DNA from: Sphagnum magellanicum
Lineage: Eukaryota; Streptophyta; Sphagnopsida; Sphagnales; Sphagnaceae
DNA: 64,000 bases
Assembly (NCBI GenBank): GCA_021904315.1
Contig: CM038922.1
Coordinates: forward strand, 186,001-250,000
Direction: 5' to 3'
Shown: piece after piece, positions 23,008 through 35,761 of the stretch
How the letters are laid out: each line of letters begins with the position of its first letter
Numbering within the stretch: the stretch's first letter is position 1
Program-made: the position numbers and the translations under genes
The notes under the pieces: model-generated
Seen by the model: only the letters and a program-made list of their open reading frames with translations
Database searches by the model: none
Told to the model about the DNA's origin: nothing

Positions 23008-24394
23008 TTGGCCCCAAAAAAAAAGTTAAATTTAAACATTTAATTTTACTATCCATGATTACATACTAAACACCATTGGAGATGTTCTAAGGTGGTGAAC
23101 ATTTTAAGAATGTTCACCACCCATGGGCTTTTACCCAATGTAAAAGAATGAACCTTATCATAAACCAAAACATGAATAGATCATATGGTGGTAAGAGTGG
23201 GAAGGATCTGACAAGTACTATTATTTAGTGTAAGGGATTTTATGTCTGCTTGAAGCAACTCCAATGATGCACACTCTATTTGACATGGAATGAGTATTTA
23301 TCACATCCACAGTTAGTGTTAATATTTGCCCCTCCCCCACCCACAAATAATAAATATTGAACAATATACTTCAAGGGAGCATTTAGCCGATAAACTAAAA
23401 ACATTCAATTTCTTTTTTCTAGTCTTTTGAAACTGTGGGTATTTGGGTGCAAAATTTCAAAAATAAACCCATTTTTACATCATTATGATGGTTACCTCAT
23501 CCAAAATTTGGTGTACAAGCCATTTTTATGGTTTTTGCTAAAGATGCTCTTAGGAGGGAATTGCATGTATTAGTAAGCATAAAATCCCTTCCATTTCTCA
23601 ATATCAATAGAAAATGTAAAATCCCTCTTCATATTTAAAAGGTGCCTTCCAATTTTACTAAAGAAATTTCTTGGAATAACATCAACCATACCTATAAAGT
23701 TTCCACGTGTGGAAAAAGGCTCAAACTACTACTGGGTGGTTATTTGATTTTTTAGTAATCGTCAATTTTGGGTATTTGAAAATTCAGAATAAAGGGACTA
23801 TTGGTTTTGGGTATTGCAAAACCCCGAAAGAATGATTGGGTTTTATGAATGAATTGGCAACAAACTAATGGTTTTCTAGGTGATATTTGACTAGATGTTA
23901 TGTACCACATAATAGTCATAAAATTTATCAATGCAAAACATGTCTAGGTATCACCCCCAAATTTTTTGGAAAATAAGGCAAAGGGAAGCCAGGTTAAAAA
24001 AGAATGTAGTGAAGACCCTTGTTCAATATAATATTTCCTTAACTTATCCTACTTCTCCTTTAAAAATACTGATGTATGTGGGTAAGTACCATAGCTAAGT
24101 AAGTAAAGAATGTAAGTGGTTACTAAGTAGGTAAGGCAGTTGGTCTCCTTTTGATAGATAGGTAAGTAGATGTAAATGGATAGTACATAACTAACTACTC
24201 TAATTTCAAAGGAATTTTGTTTTGTGAAAGATGAGAGAAAGAGTTTGCCCAATTACCCCTCAATCAAATTGCTTATCTTTCTTGTCTCTAATCAGCAATA
24301 GAGTTTTTTTTACTAGAGAATTTTCATCAAATTTCAATGTGAAAATAAGGATTTCGACCTATGTAAGGGATTTTTCATGGGAACATGGGCCACA
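23008..24394. other. Intergenic sequence, no gene
   Basis: Possible MITE edges (AGATGTTC near 23083, AGATGCTC near 23544) do not pair well. TAAGTA/TAGGTA words cluster at 24080-24190. No coding signal. Confidence 0.35.
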
Positions 24395-24548
24395 TTCACC
24401 AGATTTCAAAACAAAAAAATCCAAATTGTTAGATTTATATGATAAGTTTAAAGAATATAGAAGGATTTTTATTTTTTTTAAACTTTCATATCTAGTATGT
24501 AGCAAATTAGTTTTTGCATGATTGCCATTTTCACTACATCACAAAATC
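24395..24548 (+). repeat. Dispersed repeat family alpha, copy 7
   Basis: Keeps CACCAGATTT, AATATAGAAGGATTTTT, GTATGTAGCAAATTAG and GATTGCCATTTTCACTACAT in the expected order. Confidence 0.5.
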
Positions 24549-25289
24549 TTTAAAAGAAATCCCCATCCACATTAAAAGACACCTTCTAGCCATAATGAAC
24601 TAACAACCACCAACTCACCATCCAATGCAAGCTTATTGTGCACAAGGTAACTAGTGAGAGTGCATATTACTAAATGGTGGAGGGTTGAGACTAGTGTTGG
24701 GCGGTTTTCACTCTTTTTTAGATAATTGTTCTATATGAGAATTGGCCTGGGTTTTTTAATTTTAAATATGTATTATTGAGAATCAACTCGGGTATATATA
24801 TATAAATGCTGGTTCTCAAGGTTGTTGGTTTTCACAAGTTTGATAATAGTCTTTTTTTTTTTTTTATCAATTTTCATAATGTTAGAAACTAAACTCATCA
24901 AATCAATAGCCACACCAAAATCCTCTTCTATTAAGGTGTTAAAGAAGGTGGAAATTCAAGTTCTCTTCTTAGTTTCATGGATATGGAAAAATGAATGCAT
25001 TATTTATTAATTGATGACCCCTAAATTAGTTTAGGACACAAACAAAGACAACATGGGAGAGGTTATTTACAACAATTTGGCAAAAGTGCCAAGTTAAAGG
25101 AAGTGGTACTTGGGTTGTCATCCTCATTACACTTTGTGTACTATAACAAAGTTCAATTGCATTTTTGAACTACAAAACTTCCTGAAAAATAATTTTGTTT
25201 ACAAATTTGTATAACCAAAAAGATTTATTAATTATTTCATTAGCAAGAATTTCAAGAGACATGAAACTTCAAAAGAAATAATTCTAGTT
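24549..25289. other. Intergenic sequence with truncated TIR-element end
   Basis: At 24692 AGTGTTGGGCGGTTTTCAC matches the ends of the element at 30402-31648, but no facing end follows. GGTTCTCA words continue to 24850. No gene. Confidence 0.45.
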
Positions 25290-26290
25290 GCAATAATATA
25301 TTACCTTGTTTTCACTAGAGTATTCAATTTTCTTTGAGGAAGGTTTGAATCAAAACAACCCTTGTTCCACTTTTGTCTACTTTTTCTTGAATTTTTAAGC
25401 CAAATTATACATTTCTATATATCTAATTGAACAACTTTGATAGAAACAAATTCCAAACCCTTACAAAAAATTTCATTAGATGTAGCCTACTAACAAGCTT
25501 CCAAAAATGCATGACCAACACATGTAATGTAAAACTTTCTTCTAAGCTCAAAATGTCACAACTTACAACTTATTTGAGAGTTATAGTCATAGTATTGAAA
25601 TTAAAGCCTTCATTTGTCACATAAGCAATTATCTATTTCCTCAAGTCATATTTGTCCAAGAACTTAATCAAATTCTTGACCAAGGATTCTTGAAAAATAT
25701 TTATAACTTCAAAAGGTCCAATCATTATATTTTTGGTTGCCAATCAACCTTCAAAAAAAAACCAAAAGTGCAAAAATGCCATGAACACCTTTTGACATCC
25801 ACATATCAAAACTAGCAATTGCAAAATGGCATTCTACAAAGATGGTATGACATATAATTTGTGTAGTTTTTTCCACCAACCTAAACATAATTTCTTGTGA
25901 TAATTGTTTTTTGGAAGGTAACACAATTTTGAGGTATAAATGCAAATTGAACCATTTCAACCATGGACTTTCAACAAATTACATGGGCAAATGGATTGTA
26001 AAAACTTAAAACAACAAACCAAAGTCTTCCACAATTTTTTTTCGTTACACATCCTTTTTCTTGAAAAAATCTTTTGTAGCAAAAAATTTGGAAATGACGT
26101 TGCCAAATAAATTAAGTAATTTTTTTGGCGAGTTGTCTCTCCAATTGTCCTCTTACAACATTATTCACTTTCTCTTCTCTCACAATGTGCAAATGATGCA
26201 AAGAACAAATATATGGTTTTGCAATGGAAACAAAGTTCCTAAAACTAAAACACAACCATCTACATTAGGGTTTTCCAAAATAAATAAACG
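25290..26290 (-). mobile_element. Dead hAT-type DNA transposon, transposase relic
   Basis: The longest intact segment is 25751-25960 (69 codons) and reads ...VECHFAIASFDMWMSKGVHGIFAL. This is the 'TxSFDLWMSKxxHDxF' block of plant hAT-like transposases, at the start of the DDE/RNase H-like fold. Downstream on the minus strand (25290-25750) pieces in shifting frames continue with DKYDLRK, AYVTNEGFN, VGHAFLEACQ and KWNKGC. Upstream (25960-26290) the part leading into FNLHLYLKIVLPSKKQLS can be followed. Several stops and at least two frameshifts break it. A BED zinc finger and terminal inverted repeats were not found. Confidence 0.75.
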
Positions 26291-26345
26291 AAAGAAGAAA
26301 GAATATATATATACATCACAAAAATTCTAAGAAAAATAGTGTGAC

Positions 26346-26376
<31 letters not shown>

Positions 26377-29306
26377 AAAAAAACACTAGCCTAGTGTTTT
26401 TTGTAAAATCTTATTGGTTAAATTTGACAATCCACAACTACCTACAAAAAAGGACCCAAAATGAAAAAAATGAAAGAAGAAAAAAAATTATTTTAAAAAA
26501 AATGTCTACATTAAAATCTCCCCAAAACAAAAAAAATGCAACCCTAAAAAAAAATCCTTAAAAAGAAAGAAATTTACCTAATGTTTTTGTTACTATAGGT
26601 TGTTAGTTGAATTCCACTCTCCATAACTACTTACATAGGTAAATGGGGGGGAGTATCAACCAAACACGGAGATCAACACAAAGCGACATCAATGCGAAGA
26701 AGCAACAATCATAAACCTAGTAGTTATAAGGTCGGATATGGTACTTAAAGTTAAAAAAACAACAATAGAACAACAACAACAACACTAAGGGGTAATGCAA
26801 GACCAATAACAATGTGAAAAATAAACTACAAACCAACAACAACACAAGAGAATAAATGATAGACTAGTGCAACAATTGAGGGAACAATGATGAACCAAAA
26901 ATTGCGCAAGGAAATACTCACAAACAAATAGCTATGTGATGGAACAACAAAGTGATAGTAATGGAAAAGTGTAAGAACGAAGCAACAATGCAAAATAACA
27001 ATAGTGAAAGAGAAGTGGTGCAAAGAAAAAACAATGCACAAAAGAAAAAACAAAAAATCAAAATCAAAAAACAAAAAAACATTACATTTCACAATCTCAA
27101 AATAGGTTCAAAATTTTCTTTTCACACCTTGCAAGCATTACAACAACACAAATGCAAATGAAGAATGAAATTGCAAGAGGGTGATTCAACTCCTTGAGAT
27201 TTTGTATAGGTAGGAAGAGAGGAGCAAAACCCTAATCCAACAGGCGTCAGCCACCACGCCCCTTCAACGGACTCTTCCTAAACTGTACCTACATTCTAGA
27301 GAGTCTGAAAACCAAGCCCAAGTTTAGCCCAAACCCTGGGTCTCACATTAAAAAAAAGAAGGGTGTCTGGTTCTCATTGTCCTAGTTCTCACAAGATTGA
27401 GAAGTGGCAGGTTAATTTTCATACCAGTTCTCACAAAATTGATGCTTTTTTCATCCATGCAAAGAGTGATTATGGAATCTTCATCCCAACAACAAAGGGT
27501 TACAGGATCATTGGGCCAATGAGAACCCAGGGAGCACCCCAGGGACCTTGTCCTAACTAGTAGGTTCTTAATGAAATGCAACTTGTAGTTAACTCATGAG
27601 CTGACAGCCAATCAATGTGTCAAGGTTCTCATGAGGGATGGTTATGAACCTCAACTCAGGTGGTGTCTAGTTTCACCTTAGTAATACCATGTCAATCAAA
27701 TGCCCAAATATGAGGTGTGGGTAGACCTGTGAAAGATAGGTCCATAGGTAGTTAGGAAGGACATTATGTGGCTATGAAAGGTATGCACAAGTTATTGTGA
27801 ACCCAAACATACCTAGATCATAGGACATTGAGGATTCTTATGCTTGTTTCTTAAGAGGGCAACAGATATAAGAGGGGAGTGATCTCACACTGACTTATAG
27901 ATGTGATGTGAGATCACTCCCACTCTTAAGGGGTAAGAGTAAGAACTCTTTTCTAGGAGGGATATTTAAGCATATAACGAGGCCTCCAAATACACTACTC
28001 CTTCCAGAACATGTAATCCTTGCATGCCTTCTCAACATAGGATTCCCATATGTAGAGTTGAATATTCCAATATCACCTCTTCTATGCACCCTAATGAATG
28101 TCAACATTGAACTCACACAACCAATTGCACGGTGACCATGATGGCTAGTTAAACCAAGTTTCGTGTAAAAGAGACAAAAATATCATTGATACCTAAGTAA
28201 GCTTACCCAATTTTGACAAGTTTTTTTTTGGGGGGGTTTTGTTTTGTTTTGTTTTTTTTGGGTCATGGTCTACAAATGGCCATTATTTTGTATGGTTTTC
28301 ATGTGGACCTTTTTCTGCCTCTTTTTAGTCCCCTTGCAAGGCACAATAGGGAGGTCTTCTTGGGTATACCTAAGTTCTTACCATTGTTCAAAATCCACAT
28401 GCCCATTGTGAATTTTTTGCATTCCCATTCTTCACATGCACATGCCCACCGTAGAAATCATGAAACCCATTATGTTATGGAACATGCCAGTTACAGGCCA
28501 TTGTACTAGTGTCTCTACCTGTTTGGAAATTTTGGCTCACCTTAATTCCTCATAGGTACCTTACCAGGCACAATGGCATGTACTTGGCATGTTCCATAAT
28601 ACAAAAACACCCCCTTGGATGTGTTAAATATTAACATAGAGTCAAATGGTTGTGGTTGGGCATGCTCTTAGAGGAGCTTCACCCATATTCATTTGGGCCT
28701 TCAACAATATTTCTCACATCCAAGATGGTTTTACTCATTGTTTCTTAAACCTCACTTGTAAACATGAAAATTAAAGCAATAAAAGATGAAATTTTACTTC
28801 AATAACATCACTTGGACCAGTCATTTTATCTTATCAGTCACAAGCAACTATTATATTATATTAGTAGTGCCTTTTGCAGGCATCGCATTACAAGCACATA
28901 TATTCAAAACTGACTTATTACCTCAAATTATAATACATTAGATTTTTTTTCATTTGAAAAATATTGTGCAAGGCACCATTGGAGAGTTTCTTATATAAAT
29001 AAAAATTACAACCTTTTTCAAAAAATGGCAATCAATGAAAAAATTCCTTAAATGCATAACCATCTTTACAAGTGAATTTTTGGAAACTCCAAATGCATAT
29101 TTTTTGTTTAATTTTCACCAAAAAAATCCCCTATTGATATTCAAATGTGAAATCTAAAACACTATAACCAACCAACACTAGTAAATAGTATATCCGCCTG
29201 AAGCAACAATAGTGTAAACCTTGGAGTTAGCTTTTTATTTTCTAATCAAGGGGGCTAACAAGCCTTGGACTTCTAGTGTTGAGAAGAATACCAAAGATAT
29301 GAAATA
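26291..29306. other. A-rich intergenic sequence, no gene
   Basis: Includes a poly(A) run of about 26 bases at 26346-26371 and CAACAA-rich simple sequence at 26750-27160, which creates unreal Lys/Asn- and Phe-rich frames. At 27360-27660 several GGTTCTCA words recall the TIR element at 30.4-31.6 kb. Facing AGATCACTCCC/GGGAGTGATCT words lie at 27877-27920. No coding or RNA gene seen. Confidence 0.4.
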
Positions 29307-29628
29307 CCCCCTAACGAGCTCTATCCAAACTTTAGTCTGATGCCCTTCACAAAATCACATGGTTTCACCAAAGGCTTTGATGAACATTGGCATAGCTATA
29401 AGATAAAAAAAGTAGAGCACTACTTTTAGTTAGTGCCCAAATTTAGGCTAATGATAGATATCCTCATTCTTTGCCAGAGATGACGGGTTTCAAACTCGTG
29501 TGGGATAGCATAACATGTAGAACAAAAGGGGAAAAAATTAATCCTGCCTGGAAAATTAAGTAGAATCGTGTAAAATTGTGCCAAAAAAGCCCATAAGAAG
29601 ACAAACCCAGATAGAGCTAGTTAGGGGG
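29307..29628. mobile_element. MITE with TA flanks, probably Tc1/mariner-like
   Basis: The left end CCCCCTAACGAGCTCTATCC and the reverse complement of the right end, CCCCCTAACTAGCTCTATCT, match at 18 of 20 bases. TA lies directly outside both ends, as expected of a Tc1/mariner target duplication, although the AAATA/TATTT context also allows a longer inverted repeat. It is 322 bp and non-coding. Confidence 0.7.
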
Positions 29629-30401
29629 TATTTAGCATCTCCCCAAGAATGCACCATGTAAATTACAAGGTCGTATCAATGGTACATTTGTAGGTAATAG
29701 GTACACACACTTGATACATAGGTAGATAGACTTGATACATAGGATGATCACCAACACCCCTGATTTGCAGTAAATAACTAGCCCAACCAACCTTCTTCTT
29801 CATCATCTACCCTAAACTTTGAGCCAAGTGCGACCAGATTACTTGAACCTTCAAAAATCAAGTTCAATCAAAACCATGTTGTTGTATATATACAACATGT
29901 GTCATCAATGAACTCCATAGTTATTGCTTGTTTTGCTCATGATCATCATTTTCATCATCTGCTAGCTGCGAAGTGTAAATGTTTTTGTGGTGCTGTAATT
30001 GGGTATCATGCATTACATACATGTGTAGTTGTTCCTCATCCTATTTTTTTTCTCTTGCTCTTTTGATGTCTATCCCATTGCAGATAAGTTATAATTCAAA
30101 ATGTAGACCAACACATGCCCACATGTGACCACTGCGAGCTTTTCTTCCTATGGTTATGGATAATGGGATTTCTTTCATTTGTATCATTGCAACAATTTGT
30201 TGTCTTTATCCGCAAAACCCACATGATCCAATGTTGAATATAGCACACTTGTGTGGGGGAAGTAATATTGGACTTTATTTTTGGAATCTAATGACTTGTT
30301 CTGCTATCATCCTGGGGGACCTAGAATATATAGTACCAACCAAACAAGGAGGCTTATAGCCAATCAAGTGCCCTTCATGTTTGTTTGTACACACACGTGT
30401 T
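29629..30401. other. Intergenic sequence, no gene
   Basis: A short CTTGATACATAGG duplication lies at 29710-29745. The 69-codon frame at 30150-30359 has no family resemblance. Confidence 0.35.
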
Positions 30402-31648
30402 GTGTTGGGCAATTCTCATTTTTTTGTGAAAACTACCAGTTCCAGTTTTCACAACTGTTTTAAAGGACCTTTAAGGTTCTCATTATAAAAAGAAGAAGAA
30501 AAGATTTAAGATCATCATTAAGGGATTCAAATTTTTGGAAAAACAAATTCTCAACAGTTTTCAATCCTGCCGGTTCTCATAACAATTACAACCCTGATTT
30601 TCAGCAATGGGTCCCAGAAGCCGGTTTTCCAAATTTAAAAAAAAATCAGAATTTTTCTAATTATTTAATTTATTGTGAAATTCTAATCAAAAAATTATAA
30701 AAAGCCCCCTTTTGTAGAAGAGCTGGAAGTTTCCTGGAGAAGCTCCCACTGAAGGAGCTGTTGCAGAGGCTAGCATTGCCCAAACTAAAACATAAACCAA
30801 ACTAGGGTAAACCAGCTCATCATCGATCGCCTGCTTATGATCAAACACTTATATCTTCATCATATGACCTTCATTTTTATTGATTTAAAATGTTATGAGA
30901 GCTTGACCTCAAGCTCTAGAAATCATCTTTGAAATGCAAAGGAAAAAGAGTAATTAAAAAATAACAAGAAAAATAAGCTTTCCAACTTACAAAACCCATT
31001 TTTTTCTCTTTGGACCCCTCTTATTTTCAAAGCTCATAGCTTTCTTACTTCTTATTCATTTTAGACGATTTAAAGTGCTATAAGACTGTCACCTAAAGTT
31101 CTACAAATCATTTTTGAACTCTAATAGTAACATAACAACATACAAAGAATTTAATTGAAGGTTCAGGAACTGGCTTCTGTAGTGTTTGGTGGTTTTTTTA
31201 AAAAATTTTGACCCTCTTTATTTTGGGGGGTCATAACTTTCTCATTTCTAATTTGTTTTTGACAGTTATTAGTGTGTCAGATGCACCAAGAGAAGAGAAG
31301 GGGTTCAAGTTTTGTTTGGACATCATAAACAACAGAGCCCTCCCATTGGATCGGACCTACTCTGAACACTTAAGTGTTCAATCACCTACCCGTCTACCTT
31401 AAACACTAAACAACTTGAAAACCCTGAAAACCAATGTTCACATGTTTTAATACCCTGAAAGATTATCACAAAAAATTCAACTGATACCCTTTGAGGTTCT
31501 CAAAAAGCCAATTCTCACTTAGGCGAGAACTAACGGGCATATTGTCAAAAAAATTGTCACCTTATTTGAGAACTTCCAAGTCTCATTCTGAGAACCAGAC
31601 TGCAACCTTAAAGGTTCTCACTGAAAAAGTGAGAACCGCCCAACACTG
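30402..31648. mobile_element. Non-autonomous DNA element with about 36-bp terminal inverted repeats
   Basis: The left end (30402-30437) reads GTGTTGGGCAATTCTCATTT. The right end, reverse complemented, reads GTGTTGGGCGGTTCTCACTT and continues to match through a GTGA(G/A)AAC word. The interior has no transposase frame but many GGTTCTCA words. Positions 30835-31385 recur at 61332-61670. Target duplication is not clear. Confidence 0.55.
30835..31385 (+). repeat. Interior repeat shared with 61332-61670
   Basis: Shared runs include CATCTTTGAAATGCAAAGGA, TTTCCAACTTACAAAAC and TTTGGACCCCTC. Later blocks (GAGCCCTCCC..TTGGAT..ACCTACT) are also shared. Same strand in both copies. Confidence 0.75.
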
Positions 31649-31807
31649 GTAAACACTCCCAAATCCATTACAAGTTCTGAAACACTCCCCCCCCTCCACC
31701 TTTTCTGTTTGTTTTACTGCCAAAAATTTCACCTAAACGCCAAATTATGAGCCTTTCTTTTTAGGGTTTCTATGGCCAGGTGTGGGGGAAATACAAAAGG
31801 GTGAAGA

Positions 31808-31920
31808 TTGCCAGATTTTTCAATATCTAGCTCAAAAATATTGAAGGATGATTAGAGATTTATATTTCATATCTTGTTTATAGTCAAAATTTAGGTAAAT
31901 CTTCCTAAATACTAGCTTTT
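31808..31920 (+). repeat. Dispersed repeat family alpha, copy 8
   Basis: Contains GCCAGATTTTTCAATATCTA, AAATATTGAAGGATGATTAG and TAGTCAAAATTTAGGTAAAT. It is the most diverged of the alpha copies. Confidence 0.4.
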
Positions 31921-33780
31921 TAGGTAGGTGCCTACCTGACCCACCTACTTGCTTGCAACTACCTGCATGGTTGTCATTCCAATAGACCTTGCAACTGTCG
32001 AAAATGATGAAGAATCAAATAAAATGAAGATATTGCATAGAGCTTGGACTTATCACTCAACCAATATTTAAAGGCATGATTAAGTTTTTTTTCATCACCA
32101 TATATGCATTGGCTTGAAAAATGTTGTTTTAGGATGTTTTGAAAATTTTGCACAAAGTTACAAAAACCCAAATCATGTGAAATATCCCAATAGGGTATCG
32201 AATTAAGTTGTCAAAGGATTTTTTTCATTATGATGAAGATATTGCAAACCTAACATAGATGTTCAAGGAATATGAAAATTTGCCTTAGCTTTCGTGCATT
32301 TAATGCATTGTTGTATTCATAATTAAATAACTTAGATCTTGATTTAACAATGAATTGTTTTCATATTTCACACAAAACACATAATTGTGTTTCTGTTGGG
32401 GTTTTTCTTGTGCTCATGTTTAGGCTTACATGTGTCATATGTTAAGCAAACCTTTTGGTAATGACATATTATGGTGAATTGAGATCACACCCATTTTGCA
32501 ATGAAGCCATGTGTACCTTCAATCATTTGAGAGTTAATTAAGGTAAAGACCTATGCACTTTCCATTTTATTGTGTTAGTGTAGTGTGTTCCTTTAAATAC
32601 TTGAACTATTCTGAACCGATGATGAAGATAAAACTTTTCTCCTTTCCTTTTTAATTTTTCTTGTGATGTTCTATTGCGATTCTCTAGAGTTATTAGTTGT
32701 TTACAATTAAAATAAAGACATACATCTTTTCTTTTCCCTTCCAAGTTTTCTTGTTGTTGTAATCATGACTTCTTATAAATAAACTTTGAGAAATCTACAT
32801 CATATTAGCTTGATGCCAAACTATAAAAACTTTTATCACCAATCCATTTACAAAGCAAATACGAGTCACATCCAATTGCAAGCTATATATTGTCTATAAT
32901 TCAAGTAAGACCTATGTCCTATTTCACTCCTTGAACCATTTTTTCTTTATTGTAAGACTAATATTCTTTTGTAGTAAAATTTAAAGATTTATGTCATATT
33001 GCTAACTTTGTGTAAGATTATAAAATATTATTTATCACTAAGCCATTTGCAAAACACTCACAAGTCTCATCCATTTGACAATTATTAAGTCATATACAAT
33101 TTGAAATAAAACCTAAGACCTTTCTTTTTCCTTTTCATTTCTTCCTTATTGTGATGCCATACTTATGACATCAATTTGGGGCTAAAATGGTGGCCAACAA
33201 ATTTTTAAATCAATATCGTGTTCAACCAATCAAGAGGTGCAACATGCACCATAAAGGTTTAAGATTTATTTCTTTTGGAAGGAGGGGGGGAAAAAGTAAT
33301 TTTTTTGGGTAGGGGGGGTTATGGATGTTTCCTTTTCTATTTTGGGTCATGGGTGAATTTTTGTGTCATGACTAATGTAACTATTTTGTTCTATAAATTA
33401 TACCTTAGTAATAATAAGAATATGTATATCTTGTATGTGAAACATGATAAGATCTCCCTAACACACCTGGGTTTTACATAATATTGATTCCAATAAGACA
33501 TATAACTTTACTTAATTCTTCAATTTAATTTACTCGATTTAAATGATTTTTCATTCCAATGACGATGATAATTGAAACTAGTTTATATAGAACAAGTACA
33601 AGGTTTTTTTTCATCATTAAGACGATTACACCAGGGTCGTCCACATTGACAATTACAAATGATCATCTAGTTGATAATTATACATCAAAATAACCATTTT
33701 TTACAATTATGTGTCGGAATGATGGAAATTTGGGCGCTTTTTTTTTCATTTTTTTTTATGATGGCGATGGCAACAATAGT
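31921..33780. other. Intergenic sequence, no gene
   Basis: Loosely repeated phrases of the form 'AAGACCTATG...CTTTTC..TTTTCC...TTCTTGTTGTAATCATGACTTCTTAT..' at 32545, 32905 and 33110 suggest a decayed tandem array with a period near 200-360 bp. No coding signal. Confidence 0.35.
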
Positions 33781-34684
33781 TGACATACCCCCAAACTCCT
33801 TGAAAGAGTGAAATGTGAATTTGAAGGTGAAAATAATGGAAGAAGAAATTAGGGTACATTCCTTAACTCATAACATTTTTGAGGTAAGAGGGGTGTGTTT
33901 GAGTTTTGGGATGAGGATTAGGACAAGTGACAAACGGGTCAACTATTCACATGGAACTACACAAACCAAATAACAAGTTGATCAGTGCATAGTTGAATCA
34001 TTTTTTGTGCACGAGTGAACCACAAGCATACACGAATTCATAAAATTCACCACAACCCAAACTTGAGGGAAGCCACCACCTTCCCCCTTATAGTATTTTT
34101 TGTGCCTAACCATAGGGTTGCACCCAATTTTCATTTTGTCTCAGGACTCCCAAGTCGAGAGTTTTGAAATTCTCAAAATTAAGAATTCCAGAACTTTGGA
34201 GGCCCATAATTTTTTGTGTAAACTTTTGATTAAGGTGAAACCCAAAGAAAATTTATAGCCCTTATCAAAAGCTTTCCAACAATATGTGGCACACCACTTG
34301 CACTCACATATTTTAAGACGATTCCCGACTTTTAATGGTCGGGAATCAAATTGACACTTTAACTCCCGACCCTTCTTTTGGCCATAACTTGTGTTTTAAG
34401 TATTCAAATGGGCCATGCAAGCTCATTTTAAACATTTAAGTTTCAAGAGCTTTCTAATAGTACAAGGAAATCCTTAATCTAATGAATTTTAACCCCTAAA
34501 ATTGCTCTCTAAACATTCGGGACTTCATAGGGTCTCCAACTCCCAAAGTGGGAGTCCACTTGGGAGTGTGTGGGCTCATTCTTTCACATTCTAGAAGTGT
34601 AAATGTGACTCCCTGGTTGCACTTTCGGCCCACACCTTTTCATGCCCTTGCCTTAGTTGCGAACCCAAAGCTAAAGTCGTGACA
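33781..34684 (-). mobile_element. Solo LTR, copy D, 75 bp upstream of the LSM3 relic
   Basis: Minus-strand start TGTCACGACT, end GGGTATGTCA. The flanks ATAGT and ATAGA form a 5-bp duplication with one difference. It aligns block by block with copy C. The copy is CpG-poor and so among the older ones. It sits in what would be the promoter or 5' leader of the LSM3 relic. Confidence 0.85.
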
Positions 34685-34759
34685 ATAGAAGTAGGAACAA
34701 AAACATCTTCTCATTTTTGTTGTAATCTTCTTATTGTAGTATTCATTCGAGGTGGTGTA

Positions 34760-35638
34760 ATGGCAACAAAAGATGATAATGCAGTGAAGGAGCTTTTGGA
34801 TTTGATCAAGTTCAGCCTTGATGAATGCATTTACATCAAACATTGCGTGGATTGTGAATTACATGGCAAACTCCACGTAAGGATCTTCTTGTGTATGCAA
34901 CGGTTTTATTGTTATGCTTACATTATGTCTTGTTAGTAATAACAATTTTTTTTTCAATAGTTCGTCTTTTTGTTATTGTTCAAAGTTCTTCCTTCCTTCC
35001 TTCCTTCTTGAATGTGACAAAAGAAGACTTGATGAATGAATGACTTGATTTTGTTGCTACTACTACTAATGTGTTTGTTTTTCTATGGTTTTTTCCTTAC
35101 CATCCCATTACACGTGATATGCAACTCCTCTCCCCAAATCTTTTTGTGAATATTTCCCTTCGATTTAAGGTTTTATCTATAGATCGAATAACTAATCTCT
35201 CACAAAATGTTTCAATTGTCATTAAAGTGGAAGAATCATAAACCTAGCACAATCACATACAAAACCATTAATGTGTATGTTTCAGCAATGAGGGTGTGTG
35301 TACTATGTTCCAACAAACAAATAATGGACTTAAGGTTTCATTTGTATTGTTATCAATCAGATATCTTCTTCTCTATATGAGCTTTAAACATTAATTATAT
35401 GTGATTTCCCTTGTTGTATTTGTGTAGTGTGTGGATGAAATTTTAATTTAAATAATTTCATTGAATTTGTCATTTGTTTATGTCATAATGGCTTGTTTCT
35501 GACAAAAAATACTATGTTTTTTTTGTGGTGATTATCTTGCAAGCATACGATTAACATTTAAACATGATTCTTGGAAATGTGGAGGAGGTGGTCACTTATG
35601 TGGAAATCAATGATGAGACTTATGAAAAAATTGTTAGG
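34760..35638 (+). pseudogene. LSM3: LSM3 pseudogene, exons 1 and 2
   Basis: Exon 1 (34760-34876) encodes 39 codons that follow the N-terminus of U6 snRNA-associated Sm-like protein LSm3: VKELLDLIKFSLDECIYIK then ELHGKLH. Exon 2 (35544-35638) continues HLNMILGNVEEVV, VEINDETYEKIVR, the Sm1 motif strand and loop of that family. The intron is 667 bp, with acceptor TTGCAAG and, after exon 2, donor GTAAGG. LSm3 is part of the LSm2-8 and LSm1-7 rings that bind U6 snRNA and decapping targets. This copy is broken: the Gln codon at 35552-35554 reads TAA, and one base seems lost at the exon 1 donor. Conserved Arg positions read Cys and His, as expected of CpG decay. Introns are kept, so this is a DNA-level duplicate or an abandoned original. 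Confidence 0.85.
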
Positions 35639-35761
35639 GTAAGGATATGTTTTACATAGCTTGCATAAATTCTTACTGTTGAATGTTCCTAGTTGGTTTC
35701 CCCTTACAATTGTTTTCTTTTTTGTTCTTTTATTTGCATGTTTTGTGTTCTAGAACCAACA

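Noticed and set aside
23250-23556. MITE with GAGCATCT-like ends
   Set aside because: The two supposed ends match poorly when one is reverse complemented.
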